From: Clostridia bacterium
Lineage (GTDB): Bacteria > Bacillota > Clostridia > Christensenellales > Aristaeellaceae
Length of the DNA: 64,000 nt
Assembly (NCBI GenBank): GCA_017552615.1
Contig: JAFZPI010000022.1
Location: 19,963 to 83,962 of the forward strand
Direction of reading: 5' to 3'
Under the pieces are notes generated by a model that did not search any database, was not told where the DNA came from, and saw nothing but the letters and a program-made list of their open reading frames with translations. Shown piece by piece: positions 43,753 to 52,176 of this stretch (the first letter of the stretch is position 1; each line of letters begins with the position of its first letter). Both the position numbers and the translations under genes were made by a program.

Positions 43753-44121
43753 ATGCCAATTCCTAAGAATAACAGTTTGCTTCCGCGAGCGCGGGAACTG
43801 CGCAGGGAAATGACACCATACGAGCGGAAGCTCTGGTATCTTTTCCTGCGGAAGTATCCGGTCAAGGTCTATAAACAGCGCATCATTGGCTCGTTTATTG
43901 TTGATTTCTATTGCGCTTCAGCTAAGCTGGTCATTGAACTTGACGGTTCACAGCATTTTTCTGATCAGGGGATTGCATATGACAGTCAAAGGAGCGTTTG
44001 TTTGGAACGTAATGGATTGAAAGTCTTACGTTTTTCGAATCGGGAGATTGACGAAGAGTTTGCTGCGGTTTGCAGAGCCATTGATATGGCGATTCAGGAA
44101 GGGATAAAGGTGGAAAAGTAG
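43753..44121 (+). CDS. DUF559 endonuclease-like protein between two repeats
   Basis: A 122-residue protein with the DUF559 / very-short-patch-repair-like fold: ARELRREMTPYERKLWYLFL, KQRIIGSFIVDFYC, then LVIELDGSQHF (the E-x-D nuclease core), then 'RNGLKVLRFSNREI'. Such proteins are thought to be small nucleases, but activity is rarely shown. The frame extends upstream to 43606 through a repeat arm; the start at 43753 is preferred because it begins at the usual family N-terminus, though its ribosome site is weak. It lies between two family B repeats. Confidence 0.78.
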   Translation: MPIPKNNSLLPRARELRREMTPYERKLWYLFLRKYPVKVYKQRIIGSFIVDFYCASAKLVIELDGSQHFSDQGIAYDSQRSVCLERNGLKVLRFSNREIDEEFAAVCRAIDMAIQEGIKVEK

Positions 44122-44140
44122 AGGGATCCCCTCTCTGGCG

Positions 44141-44404
44141 GACCCTCTCAGGCATACCCTCTCAGGCACTTTGTGCCAGCTCCCCCAGAGGGGGAGCCAA
44201 GAGGAAGAGTCTTTTGTTTTATATGGATCGAAATGAAACACTTTTATGTCTGCATTTCATGACAAGTCAAGCATGAAAGGAATACGTCCTTCTGTATAAG
44301 GAAAACAAGAAAACAAAATTGTTGCCTTTCGTTCAACAAAAGGCAACAAACCGCTATTCTTGCCTCTCCCTCTGGGAGAGGTGCCCCGAAGGGGCGGAGA
44401 GGGT
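44141..44404. repeat. Palindromic intergenic repeat, family B copy 2
   Basis: The same left part as copy 1 (GACCCTCTCAGGC, here with a partial extra CCCTCTCAGGCA unit, then CTCCCCCAGAGGGGGAG) and the same right part (CTCTCCCTCTGGGAGAG, CCCCGAAGGGG, GGAGAGGGT) in the same orientation. The right part encodes the last 14 or so residues of the minus-strand vanZ-like gene. Confidence 0.8.
44303..44349 (-). terminator. Terminator of the flavodiiron-VanZ operon
   Basis: TTGTTGCCTTT and AAAGGCAACAA form a perfect 11-bp stem with a 9-base loop; on the minus strand it is followed by TTTTGTTTTC. It lies 5 bases past the vanZ-like stop codon. Confidence 0.85.
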
Positions 44405-44857
44405 CTTCACCTTTTTCCTGACAATCAACAATACCAAAAACGCAATCATCGTCCCCGTCAGTGCTCCGCATCCGTCCAGCAGGCTGTCTTGCCAGATGGC
44501 GGAGCGGGAGGCGACAAAGCTCTGGTGATACTCGTCCGCGACTGCGCTCAGCAGGGCGACCGGGAAGGCCCAGAACGCTCGGACAGGCTTTTCGGGTACG
44601 GCAAAAGCAAAGCCGAGGGAGAGTCCCAGGAGACAGAACAGGCTGAAATGCGCGGTTTTGCGCACGATATGATCAACCATGTTCAGGTTTTTCGGAGTGT
44701 CTTCAATGCTGAACAGGCGCATGAAAAAGTGCGCGATGCTGTTGCTGAGCCTGCCGGATTCTTCACCGGTCTGCGAGGAAAACAGCCACATGGCGGCGAG
44801 CAGTCCGATGCCCACAATGCCGCAGCAGATGCGGAAAGTTCGATAGCGTTTGCTCAT
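44354..44857 (-). CDS. VanZ-family membrane protein
   Basis: The 167-residue protein has four hydrophobic helices and the VanZ pattern: SSQTGEES after helix 1, IVRKTAHFSLFCLLGL, then DEYHQSFVASRSAIWQDSLLDGCGALTG. VanZ homologues relate to teicoplanin resistance in one case; the general role is unknown. The start lies 9 bases after the flavodiiron stop and lacks a strong site, implying coupling. The C-terminal tail (SAPSGHLSQRERQE) is encoded by a family B repeat and is not part of the usual fold. Confidence 0.82.
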   Translation of the reverse strand: MSKRYRTFRICCGIVGIGLLAAMWLFSSQTGEESGRLSNSIAHFFMRLFSIEDTPKNLNMVDHIVRKTAHFSLFCLLGLSLGFAFAVPEKPVRAFWAFPVALLSAVADEYHQSFVASRSAIWQDSLLDGCGALTGTMIAFLVLLIVRKKVKTLSAPSGHLSQRERQE

Positions 44858-44866
44858 TCGGATGGC

Positions 44867-46024
44867 TCAGTCTTTCATCAGGGTATCCGCCAGGGCTTCC
44901 AGGGCGGGGATGTCGGTGGTCTTTGGCGCGCCTTTCAGGGTGACGGCGGGTTCGAGGATATTGATCTCTTTCAGGCCGGAGAGGAGTTCGCGCATGACCT
45001 TGCCGGCCATCGGGGCCCACGAGCCGTTCTCGACGAGGCCGACCGTGCGTTTCTGCCAGTTCTTGGCCTTCAGGTGGTGGAGGAAGTCCTCCATGAAGGG
45101 CATGAGGCCGGCGTTGTAAGTAGAGGCGCAGAGGACGATCTTTCCGTAGCGGAAGGCGCAGGCCAGGGCTTCGGCGCTGTCCACGCGCGCGAGATCACCC
45201 AGGACCACGTCCGGGCAGCCGCGCTGGTCGAGGATGTCCGCCAGGCGCTCTGCGGCAGCGGCCGTATTGCCGTGGAGGGAGGCGTAGGCGATGAACACGC
45301 CTTCGCTCTCCGGGGCATAGGAGGCCCAGAGGCTGTACTTTTCGATTGCGTAAGCAATGCCATCGCCCTCGAGGACCGGACCGTGAAGGGGCAGGATCGC
45401 GGCGATGGAGAGGGCGGCGGCCTTTTTCAGCACGGCCTGCACCTGCGTGCCGTACTTGCCCACGATGTTCAGGTAATAACGGCGGGCTTCGTCGTCGTCC
45501 CACTCGGGCATCATGTCGAGTGCGCCGAACTGGCCGAAGGCGTCGGCGGAGAAGAGGACCTTCTCGGTCTCTTCATAGCTCAGCATGACCTCGGGCCAGT
45601 GGACCATCGGCGCCATGACAAAACGCAGGGTGTGCGCGCCGAGGGGCAGGGTGTCGCCCTCTTTGACAACAAGCTTTTCGGTGCCCTCCAGCATGAAATA
45701 GTTGTCGAGCAGCTGGAAGGTCTTGGCGTTGCCGATGAGCGTGACCTTCGGCCAGCGGTCGAGGAAGGCCTGGACGGAGGAAGCGTGATCCGGCTCCACA
45801 TGGGAGACGACCAAGTAATCCGGCTCGCGGCCGTCCAAAGCGGCTTCGAGATTGCGGATGTATTCGTCCGCAAAAGCCCGGTCCACCGTGTCCAGCACAC
45901 AGACCTTCTCGTCGAAGATGACCCAGCTGTTGTAGCTCATCCCCGAGGGAACGTCATACTGTCCCTCAAAGAGGTCGATGTCGTGGTCGTTGACGCCGAT
46001 ATAACGGAATGCGTTCGTAAGCAT
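44867..46024 (-). CDS. fprA: A-type flavoprotein (flavodiiron protein)
   Basis: The 385-residue enzyme has an N-terminal MBL-like diiron domain with H75-x-E77-x-D79-H80 and further ligands in MVHWPEVM and FSADAFGQFG. The C-terminal flavodoxin domain starts near 245 (FIAYASLHGNTAAAAERLA). Flavodiiron proteins reduce oxygen to water or nitric oxide to nitrous oxide, protecting anaerobes. No rubredoxin domain is fused, so an external donor is needed. CAGGAGG precedes the ATG. Confidence 0.93.
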   Translation of the reverse strand: MLTNAFRYIGVNDHDIDLFEGQYDVPSGMSYNSWVIFDEKVCVLDTVDRAFADEYIRNLEAALDGREPDYLVVSHVEPDHASSVQAFLDRWPKVTLIGNAKTFQLLDNYFMLEGTEKLVVKEGDTLPLGAHTLRFVMAPMVHWPEVMLSYEETEKVLFSADAFGQFGALDMMPEWDDDEARRYYLNIVGKYGTQVQAVLKKAAALSIAAILPLHGPVLEGDGIAYAIEKYSLWASYAPESEGVFIAYASLHGNTAAAAERLADILDQRGCPDVVLGDLARVDSAEALACAFRYGKIVLCASTYNAGLMPFMEDFLHHLKAKNWQKRTVGLVENGSWAPMAGKVMRELLSGLKEINILEPAVTLKGAPKTTDIPALEALADTLMKD

Positions 46025-46116
46025 GGAAAATCCTCCTGTAATTCAATTCTTCGCTGCCATTATACGCGATTCCGCTTCGATTGTACAGCGTATCGCCGAA
46101 AAAACCCGCCCGGGCA

Positions 46117-46145
46117 TTGAAAATCAACGGCTGATATGGTATCAT
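46117..46145 (+). promoter_or_regulatory. Promoter of the 46181-rarA transcript
   Basis: TTGAAA (46117-46122) and TATCAT (46140-46145) with 17 bases between. Confidence 0.6.
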
Positions 46146-46180
46146 AAGCCATCGACCCGCACCGAAAGGAGTATTTTGCG

Positions 46181-46654
46181 ATGAAAAAAGCCCTGACCGT
46201 TTTCCTGACTCTGGCTCTCCTGTGCATGCCGCTTCTGGCCGGCGCCGACGTGGGGTTTGTCACATTGGTGAACACCCTGGTCCAGGAGGACTTCCTCGGG
46301 GAGCCGGACTATGCCGGATATGCGCCGGAAGATTACGCGCTGGATGTCGTGCTGATCATGGTTTCGCTGGATGAGGGGACGTTCTCCATCGTCGGAAAGA
46401 CAGAGGACGAGTTGTATGCGGGCTGCTACTGGGAAAACCGGGAAGCGGGCCAGCTCATGAGCCTGCTCTACGCGGTCTGCAGGAATTACGAGGCTTTGTC
46501 CATGGACTGCGACAACGGGCTTGTCGTGGCGTTCAAGACCACGGTGGATACGGAGTATTCCTATGTCTCGGACGCGGAAAGCGCGACCTATCTGTGTGAG
46601 ATCATCGACGAAGCCCTCAGTACGGAAGTGCCGGCTGAGACCGCCGCCGAATAA
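46181..46654 (+). CDS. Small secreted protein of unknown function
   Basis: A 157-residue protein with signal peptide MKKALTVFLTLALLCMPLLAGA. The mature part is acidic (DYAGYAPEDYALDV, SLDEGTFSI) and mixed alpha/beta with no recognised motif. AAAGGAG lies 11 bases before the ATG. It is 20 bases ahead of rarA and likely shares its promoter, although a secreted protein and a replication factor have no clear link. Confidence 0.65.
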   Translation: MKKALTVFLTLALLCMPLLAGADVGFVTLVNTLVQEDFLGEPDYAGYAPEDYALDVVLIMVSLDEGTFSIVGKTEDELYAGCYWENREAGQLMSLLYAVCRNYEALSMDCDNGLVVAFKTTVDTEYSYVSDAESATYLCEIIDEALSTEVPAETAAE

Positions 46655-46674
46655 TTCCCGGAGGAACGCCCGGT

Positions 46675-48000
46675 ATGGAACAGATGTCCCTCTTTGACGA
46701 CCGGCAGGAAACCGCGCCGCTGGCCAGCCGCCTGCGCCCGGAGACTCTGGCGGAGTATGTGGGCCAGCAGCACCTGATCGGTCCCGGCAAACCTCTGCGC
46801 CTGCTCATTGAGCGGGACCAGGTGACGTCGATGATCTTCTGGGGTCCGCCCGGGGTAGGAAAGACGACCCTGGCCCGGATCATCGCGCACACGACACGGG
46901 CGGCTTTTGTGGAGTTCAGCGCGGTGACCAGCGGCATCAAGGAAGTCCGCGAGGTCATGGCGAAGGCCGAGGAAAACCGCCGCGCCGGCCAGCGCACGAT
47001 CCTCTTCACCGACGAGATCCACCGCTTCAACAAAGCCCAGCAGGATGCCTTCCTGCCTTTTGTGGAGAAGGGAAGCATCATCCTCATCGGCGCTACGACC
47101 GAGAACCCCTCGTTCGAGATCAACGCCGCTCTTCTCTCGAGATGCAAAGTTTTTATCCTCCGTCAGTTGACGGAAGACGACCTCCTTGCCTTGCTAAAAC
47201 AGGCACTTGAAAGTCCAAAGGGCTTTGGCGGTCAGCGAATTGAAATCACGGAAGATCAATTACGTGCGATTGCCCGTTTTGCCAACGGGGACGCGCGCAC
47301 GGCCCTGAATACCCTCGAGATGGCGGTCCTCAACGGGGAAATCGGGTCGGACGGGTCTGTCACGGTGACCGACGTGGTGCTGGCAGACTGCATGAACCGC
47401 CGGTCCCTCCTCTATGACAAAAGCGGCGAGGAACACTACAACCTGATTTCGGCGTTGCACAAGTCCATGCGCAATTCCGACCCGGACGCGGCGGTCTACT
47501 GGCTGTGCCGGATGCTGGATGGCGGCGAGGAGCCGCTGTACATCGCGCGGCGGCTCGTGCGCTTTGCCTCGGAGGACGTGGGCATGGCGGACTCCCAGGC
47601 CCTGCCGCTGGCCATCAGCGTATACCAGGCCTGCCACTACCTCGGGATGCCGGAGTGCGACGTGCACCTGACCCACGCCGTGGTCTACCTCTCCATGGCG
47701 CCGAAGTCCAATGCGCTCTATGTGGCCTGCGGAGAAGCGAAGGACGACATCCGGGAGCGTCCCGCCGAACCCGTCCCCCTGCAGATCCGCAACGCGCCGA
47801 CCGCCCTGATGAAGCAGGCAGGCTACGGCGCGGGCTACCAGTATGCCCACGACACCGAAGAGAAGCTTACCCGCATGACCTGCCTCCCCGACAGCCTGCA
47901 GGGACGCCGGTACTATCAGCCGACTGACCAAGGTCAAGAGGAGAAGGTACGGGAACGGCTGGAGGCAATCCTCCGGTGGAAAGCCGGGGATGACCGATAA
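46675..48000 (+). CDS. rarA: Replication-associated recombination protein RarA
   Basis: The 441-residue AAA+ ATPase starts with MSLFDDRQ and RPETLAEYVGQQHL. Walker A is GPPGVGKTT (57-65), Walker B lies in FTDEIHRFNKAQQDAF, and the sensor is GATTENPSFEIN. The MgsA C-terminal domain includes KSMRNSDPDAAVYWLCRML. RarA tetramers act at stalled forks. GGAGGAACG precedes the ATG. Confidence 0.94.
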   Translation: MEQMSLFDDRQETAPLASRLRPETLAEYVGQQHLIGPGKPLRLLIERDQVTSMIFWGPPGVGKTTLARIIAHTTRAAFVEFSAVTSGIKEVREVMAKAEENRRAGQRTILFTDEIHRFNKAQQDAFLPFVEKGSIILIGATTENPSFEINAALLSRCKVFILRQLTEDDLLALLKQALESPKGFGGQRIEITEDQLRAIARFANGDARTALNTLEMAVLNGEIGSDGSVTVTDVVLADCMNRRSLLYDKSGEEHYNLISALHKSMRNSDPDAAVYWLCRMLDGGEEPLYIARRLVRFASEDVGMADSQALPLAISVYQACHYLGMPECDVHLTHAVVYLSMAPKSNALYVACGEAKDDIRERPAEPVPLQIRNAPTALMKQAGYGAGYQYAHDTEEKLTRMTCLPDSLQGRRYYQPTDQGQEEKVRERLEAILRWKAGDDR

Positions 48001-48041
48001 AACCATACGGAATCAACCTATACGAAAGGAAGGTATCTGCA

Positions 48042-49088
48042 TTGCTGACACCCAAACAATACGGAAAACTCAGGCTGTGCGCGTCCCTCCTGGTGATCGC
48101 CGCCCTGATCTTCCTGGCCTGCACGGCGGTGGGTTCCATCATCGCCACCGGTGCCACAAAAGTGCCGGTCGCGCCGGTTGAGGAGGAAGAAACCGGCCTC
48201 GAACAAACTGAACTGGGTTTCACCACCAAACAGATGCGGCAGACCCTGACCATTTTGGACTGGTATACGCTGCTGCAAGCCAAGATCGGGGAGCCTCTGC
48301 CCCCGGATCAACTGGCCCAGGTAACGGTAGAAGCCCTTGCCGGCAGAGAGTCGGATGAAGCCGGCCTGGCGACCCGTATGTTCGTCGGGAGTTCGGTCAT
48401 TCCGGATTCCGTGCTTGCAAAAATGAATCTTGTATCCCAGCAGTATGCCTGGGATACGGCAGAAGATACACCGGTTGAAGACCGTCCCGAGATCAAAGCT
48501 TCGATCGTGGGTGTGGTCCTCGAGATGCTGATTGTGGTGGCCGCGCTGGTCGGGGCATACTTCGGCCTTCGCTTTGCCGAGAACGGCCGGAAGCTGGCGG
48601 CGGTGGCCTTCGGGTCGCTGTTCGCGGTCCCGGCGCTCGGACTGGCCATCATCCGCGTCTGGGAGCATATCAGCTTGCTCATCGCGGCCAAGGTGTTTGA
48701 CTGGCTGACCCTTGTCGGGCTGACAGGCTACGTCATGGCGGCGCTGCTGATCATCGCCTTCTATATCTACACGTACACCGCCCATCGGGTCAAGTCCCTT
48801 GCCCTGTGGATCCTGGCGCTGATTTTCGGCATCATCGCCGCGCTGTGCATCGGGGCGCGGACCGTCTTCCCGGTGCTGTCGGTAATGGGCATGACCGAAA
48901 CCATCAGCGCCGAAGCGATGCTGGCCTTCATCCTGCTGGGCGTGGCGCGGCTGATGCTCTGGCTCCTGACCATCCTGGCCCTGATCTTCGGCATGCGGCG
49001 GGTCTGCGACCGGGAGTTCAATGCCGGGCGTTCCATGTTCCGTGCCCTGGACGCTTACCGCGTGAACCTGAGAAAGGAGCGTGCGTGA
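48042..49088 (+). CDS. Polytopic membrane protein of unknown function
   Basis: A 348-residue protein starting with TTG, supported by GAAAGGAAGG 7 bases upstream. One N-terminal helix (19-37) is followed by an outer region of about 120 residues with helix-rich character, then five or six membrane helices from 158 to 325. No family was recognised. A basic tail (DREFNAGRSMFRALDAYRVNLRKERA) is cytosolic by the positive-inside rule if the helix count is even. It is separated by one base from the next gene. Confidence 0.62.
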   Translation: MLTPKQYGKLRLCASLLVIAALIFLACTAVGSIIATGATKVPVAPVEEEETGLEQTELGFTTKQMRQTLTILDWYTLLQAKIGEPLPPDQLAQVTVEALAGRESDEAGLATRMFVGSSVIPDSVLAKMNLVSQQYAWDTAEDTPVEDRPEIKASIVGVVLEMLIVVAALVGAYFGLRFAENGRKLAAVAFGSLFAVPALGLAIIRVWEHISLLIAAKVFDWLTLVGLTGYVMAALLIIAFYIYTYTAHRVKSLALWILALIFGIIAALCIGARTVFPVLSVMGMTETISAEAMLAFILLGVARLMLWLLTILALIFGMRRVCDREFNAGRSMFRALDAYRVNLRKERA

Positions 49089-49089
49089 G

Positions 49090-49782
49090 ATGTATCTGAA
49101 TATCGGCGCTAAACTCAAAATGATCGCCAAAGTCGTCTTCTGGGTGCTGACGGTCGCCGTGGAGATTTTCGGCGTCCTGCTGGTGACCCGGGTGATCCCC
49201 GGCGCCTGGTTCTCCCTGGATGTGTTCGGGACCTTGCTGGTCATGGCCCTGGCGCCTGCTGTCTTCTGGCTGCTGACGGTGGTGCTGTACGCGGCGGGCC
49301 ACCTGATCGAGAACAGTGAGATCCGCACGGACCTTGCGGTTCGCACTGCCGCGGCCCAGGGCGTGATCCCGAAGGACAGCATCCTTCCGGGCGAGGATCG
49401 CGCTCCCCACCGTGCGCCGCCGCAGGCCTATTCCGGAGCGGCTCCGCAGCCCTATGTGCGCGCCCCCTATGCCGGCGCGGTGCCTCCGCAGCCCTACGGT
49501 GCGCGTCCCCAGCCCTATCCCCCGCAGGCCTATGCCGCGCCTCAGCCCCAGGTGCGCCCGATGCCCCAGGCTCCGCAGCAGGTTCCTCAGGTCCAGACCA
49601 TGCAGCCGCCTGTTCCGCAGCCCGTACAGCAACCTGTACAGCAGGAGACGGTACAGCCTGAACAGGAAACCCGGCCGGAACCCCGGGAAACGGCCCAGGA
49701 AGAACCTCAGCGTGTGCCCTACGTGACGCCCCCGCCTGCTCCCTGGGATATGCCGAAAGAAGTTCAGGAAAACAGGGAATGA
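49090..49782 (+). CDS. Membrane protein with proline/glutamine-rich tail
   Basis: A 230-residue protein. Two membrane helices (about 13-33 and 44-68) are followed by a cytosolic linker and a long low-complexity tail (about 110-225) rich in P, Q, A and Y with repeated 'PQPY' and 'PVQQ' units. ATG 49090 has AAGGAG 10 bases upstream; a GTG at 49081 is too near the site. Tails of this sort tether proteins or bind SH3-like partners; that role is only a possibility here. Confidence 0.6.
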   Translation: MYLNIGAKLKMIAKVVFWVLTVAVEIFGVLLVTRVIPGAWFSLDVFGTLLVMALAPAVFWLLTVVLYAAGHLIENSEIRTDLAVRTAAAQGVIPKDSILPGEDRAPHRAPPQAYSGAAPQPYVRAPYAGAVPPQPYGARPQPYPPQAYAAPQPQVRPMPQAPQQVPQVQTMQPPVPQPVQQPVQQETVQPEQETRPEPRETAQEEPQRVPYVTPPPAPWDMPKEVQENRE

Positions 49783-49810
49783 CCGGGATCGAATCCGGAG
49801 GGATTGCGTT

Positions 49811-51205
49811 ATGAAAAAACTGCTTGTGTTCGTCCTTCTTCTGTCTGTGTGTTTCTCGTTCTCTGCCCTCGCGGACAGCGGGATCACGATCGACAATATC
49901 CGGGAGTATGTGGTCGGCCTGGATGAGCCGATGGAACTGAGGGACGGCACGCTGCGTTCCATCATCAATTTTGACAACGCGGCGACCACACCCGCGCTGC
50001 AGCCCGTCATGGATGAAGTCAACGAGAAACTGGCGAAGTACGGTTCCATCGGCAGAGGCTTTTCCGCGAAATCCGACTATTCCACAGAACTTTACTACAA
50101 CACGCGCGACAAGGTCCTGGAATTTGTCGGTGCCGATCCTGAACAGTATACGGTTTTCTACGTGAACAACACCACCGACGGCCTGAATAAACTGGCTTCC
50201 GCGCTGATCACCAGCGAGGACGATATCGTCCTCTGCACCCGCATGGAGCATCATGCGAACGACCTGTCATGGCGGGAACGCTGTAAGGTCATTTACGCTG
50301 AGGTCGATGAACAGGGCCGCATCATTTATGAAGAGATCGAGCACCTCCTGCAGGAGAACAAGGTCAAGTACGTGGCGGTTACGGCCGCATCGAATGTCAC
50401 CGGCTATGTGACGGATGTGCACCGGATCGCGAAGATGGCGCATCAGTACGGCGCCCAGATCATTGTGGACGGCGCCCAGATCGTCGCGCACCGCGCGTTC
50501 ACAATGACAGGCGAAACGCCTGAGGAAAACATCGACTATTTCGTCTTCTCCGCCCACAAGATGTACTCTCCGTACGGCGGCGGCGCGGTGATCGGCCTGA
50601 CGAGTGAACTGAACGAACACATGCCCATGTTCTACGGCGGCGGCATGGTTGAGATCGTGTCGGACACCTGGGTTGCATGGAAACAGGCCCCTGAAATCTA
50701 CGAGGCAGGCTCCCCGAACTATCCCGGTGTGGTCGGCCTGGGCAAGGCCATCGATATCCTGCAGGAAGTTGGCTTTGACGCGATCTCCGCCCACGAGCAG
50801 GTGTTGATCCGCCGCCTCATCGACGGCCTGAAGCAGTTCGACAATGTCATCATCTACGGCGATTCGGAGGACATCTCCGACAGGGTGGGCGTTGTTACCT
50901 TCAACTTCAGCGATGTCAATTCCATGATCCTCGCGACTCGCCTGGCGGACAGCGGCACAGCCATCCGCCGCGGCGCCTTCTGCGCGCACCCCTATGTATG
51001 GCGCCTGATGGGGATTCCCGAAGACGAGCTGGAATTCTTCATCGACTGTATAGACGGCAAAACGCCGGGTATGATCCGCGTCAGCTTCGGCATCTACAAC
51101 ACCGAGGAGGAAGTGGACGAATTCCTGCAGATCCTGGCGGACGTTCTTCCCGGAGCCCGGGCGGAAACGGCTTCCATCGACAACGATTTCCCGGCCGCGT
51201 ACTGA
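49811..51205 (+). CDS. Class V aminotransferase/cysteine desulfurase-like enzyme with a signal peptide
   Basis: A 464-residue PLP fold type I enzyme of the SufS/CsdA class. The lysine that binds PLP is K250 (FSAHKMYSPYG), and the ring-stacking histidine lies in EHHAND (about 146-151). The cofactor segment is DGAQIVAHRAF and the possible sulfur-carrying cysteine is C391 (RRGAFCAHPY). Ahead of the catalytic domain is a classical Sec signal peptide (MKKLLVFVLLLSVCFSFSALA). SufS-type enzymes are cytosolic, so export is unusual. GGAGGGATT precedes the ATG. The substrate may be cysteine or another amino acid; a role outside Fe-S assembly is likely. Confidence 0.82.
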   Translation: MKKLLVFVLLLSVCFSFSALADSGITIDNIREYVVGLDEPMELRDGTLRSIINFDNAATTPALQPVMDEVNEKLAKYGSIGRGFSAKSDYSTELYYNTRDKVLEFVGADPEQYTVFYVNNTTDGLNKLASALITSEDDIVLCTRMEHHANDLSWRERCKVIYAEVDEQGRIIYEEIEHLLQENKVKYVAVTAASNVTGYVTDVHRIAKMAHQYGAQIIVDGAQIVAHRAFTMTGETPEENIDYFVFSAHKMYSPYGGGAVIGLTSELNEHMPMFYGGGMVEIVSDTWVAWKQAPEIYEAGSPNYPGVVGLGKAIDILQEVGFDAISAHEQVLIRRLIDGLKQFDNVIIYGDSEDISDRVGVVTFNFSDVNSMILATRLADSGTAIRRGAFCAHPYVWRLMGIPEDELEFFIDCIDGKTPGMIRVSFGIYNTEEEVDEFLQILADVLPGARAETASIDNDFPAAY

Positions 51206-51316
51206 TAAAATTATAACCGATCCGCTGCCATCTGTCCCGGATCTGCGTATCATCTGTTGGAAACACCGTCCGGTGTTCCAGAATAAGAAAGAATGAAATG
51301 AAAGGAAGTAAAAAAC

Positions 51317-52120
51317 ATGAAGAAACTGATGAGCATTCTGCTGGCCGTCGTGCTGGCGGCGACCCTGGTGAGCGCTGTGGCTTTTGCGGAGGAAGAGTCC
51401 TATCCGCAGCCCGAAGGCGGCAAGAAGTTTGAATCCGTCTGGGCCATTCCCTGCGGTAAGGTTGAGATCAACTACGAAGAGGCCGGTTATCGCGTTTATG
51501 TTGAACTGTACAACATGGAAGCACATACCGGCACGATTTGGGAGTACAATTGCGCCTACGTCGAGGAAAAGGACGCCCTCGAAGCCATTTCTGCCATCAA
51601 GCACGGCTACTCGTTTGAGCCCGAGACCTTTGACCGCATCGAAGGCGAAAACGAATATGAGCTCTTCCTCGAAGAGAACATGGATATCAGCTTTACCGTC
51701 AATGCCGATGGCAAACTGGTCTGGAACGACAGCGTGGAAAACGCCGGCGCGGATCTGGAGTTCCAGAACATCGGCAATTACGAAGGCCGCTGGGTGAACG
51801 AGGAAGAGGGCGTCTGGACCGAGATCGCCTGGCTGGGCATGGATGACGAGGAGACCTTCTGGTATGACGTCTATATCCATCGCGACGGCTCGGATGAAGC
51901 CTTCACGGAGTTTCTGATGCACGGCTTCTACAACCCCGAGACTGCCAAGCTGGAGTGCATGGGCACCGCGACGAGCTTCACCCTGGTGGACGGTGCCTTC
52001 GTACCTGGTGAGGACGATGGCGAGTCCTACGACGCCTTCTTCTCCTTCATGGAGGACGGACGCCTGCTCTACGAGACGGCGAACGGCATCGAGCTGACGT
52101 ATGATATCATGGGTGAGTAA
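51317..52120 (+). CDS. Secreted acidic protein of unknown function
   Basis: A 267-residue protein with signal peptide MKKLMSILLAVVLAATLVSAVAFA. The mature part is rich in D, E, W and Y with beta-type patterns such as 'KVEINYEEAGYRVYVELYN' and 'TEIAWLGMDDEETFWYDVYIHRDGS'. No family recognised. GAAAGGAAG lies 10 bases ahead. A short hairpin (CACCGTCCGGTG, about 51268-51279) precedes it and may affect expression. Confidence 0.66.
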   Translation: MKKLMSILLAVVLAATLVSAVAFAEEESYPQPEGGKKFESVWAIPCGKVEINYEEAGYRVYVELYNMEAHTGTIWEYNCAYVEEKDALEAISAIKHGYSFEPETFDRIEGENEYELFLEENMDISFTVNADGKLVWNDSVENAGADLEFQNIGNYEGRWVNEEEGVWTEIAWLGMDDEETFWYDVYIHRDGSDEAFTEFLMHGFYNPETAKLECMGTATSFTLVDGAFVPGEDDGESYDAFFSFMEDGRLLYETANGIELTYDIMGE

Positions 52121-52141
52121 GGTTCAAGCCTTGCGCCGCCC

Positions 52142-52170
52142 TTGACAATCCTGCGGAAAGTCACTATAAT
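52142..52170 (+). promoter_or_regulatory. Consensus promoter of the metG leader
   Basis: TTGACA (52142-52147), 17-base spacer, TATAAT (52165-52170): an exact match to the sigma-70 consensus. Confidence 0.88.
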
Positions 52171-52176
52171 GCCCCC

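Noticed and set aside
43453-44404. CRISPR-like array from repeated hairpins
   Set aside because: Only two copies far apart, with internal palindromes and no regular spacers. These are intergenic palindromic repeats.
44360-46120. 586-codon open frame on the plus strand
   Set aside because: Antisense to the flavodiiron and VanZ-like genes; no motif or ribosome site.
51206-51316. Riboswitch upstream of the 51317 gene
   Set aside because: Only one short hairpin (CACCGTCCGGTG) with no T-tract and no known aptamer motif.
50267-51922. 551-codon open frame on the minus strand
   Set aside because: Antisense to the PLP enzyme and a secreted protein, crossing their intergenic region; no family resemblance.
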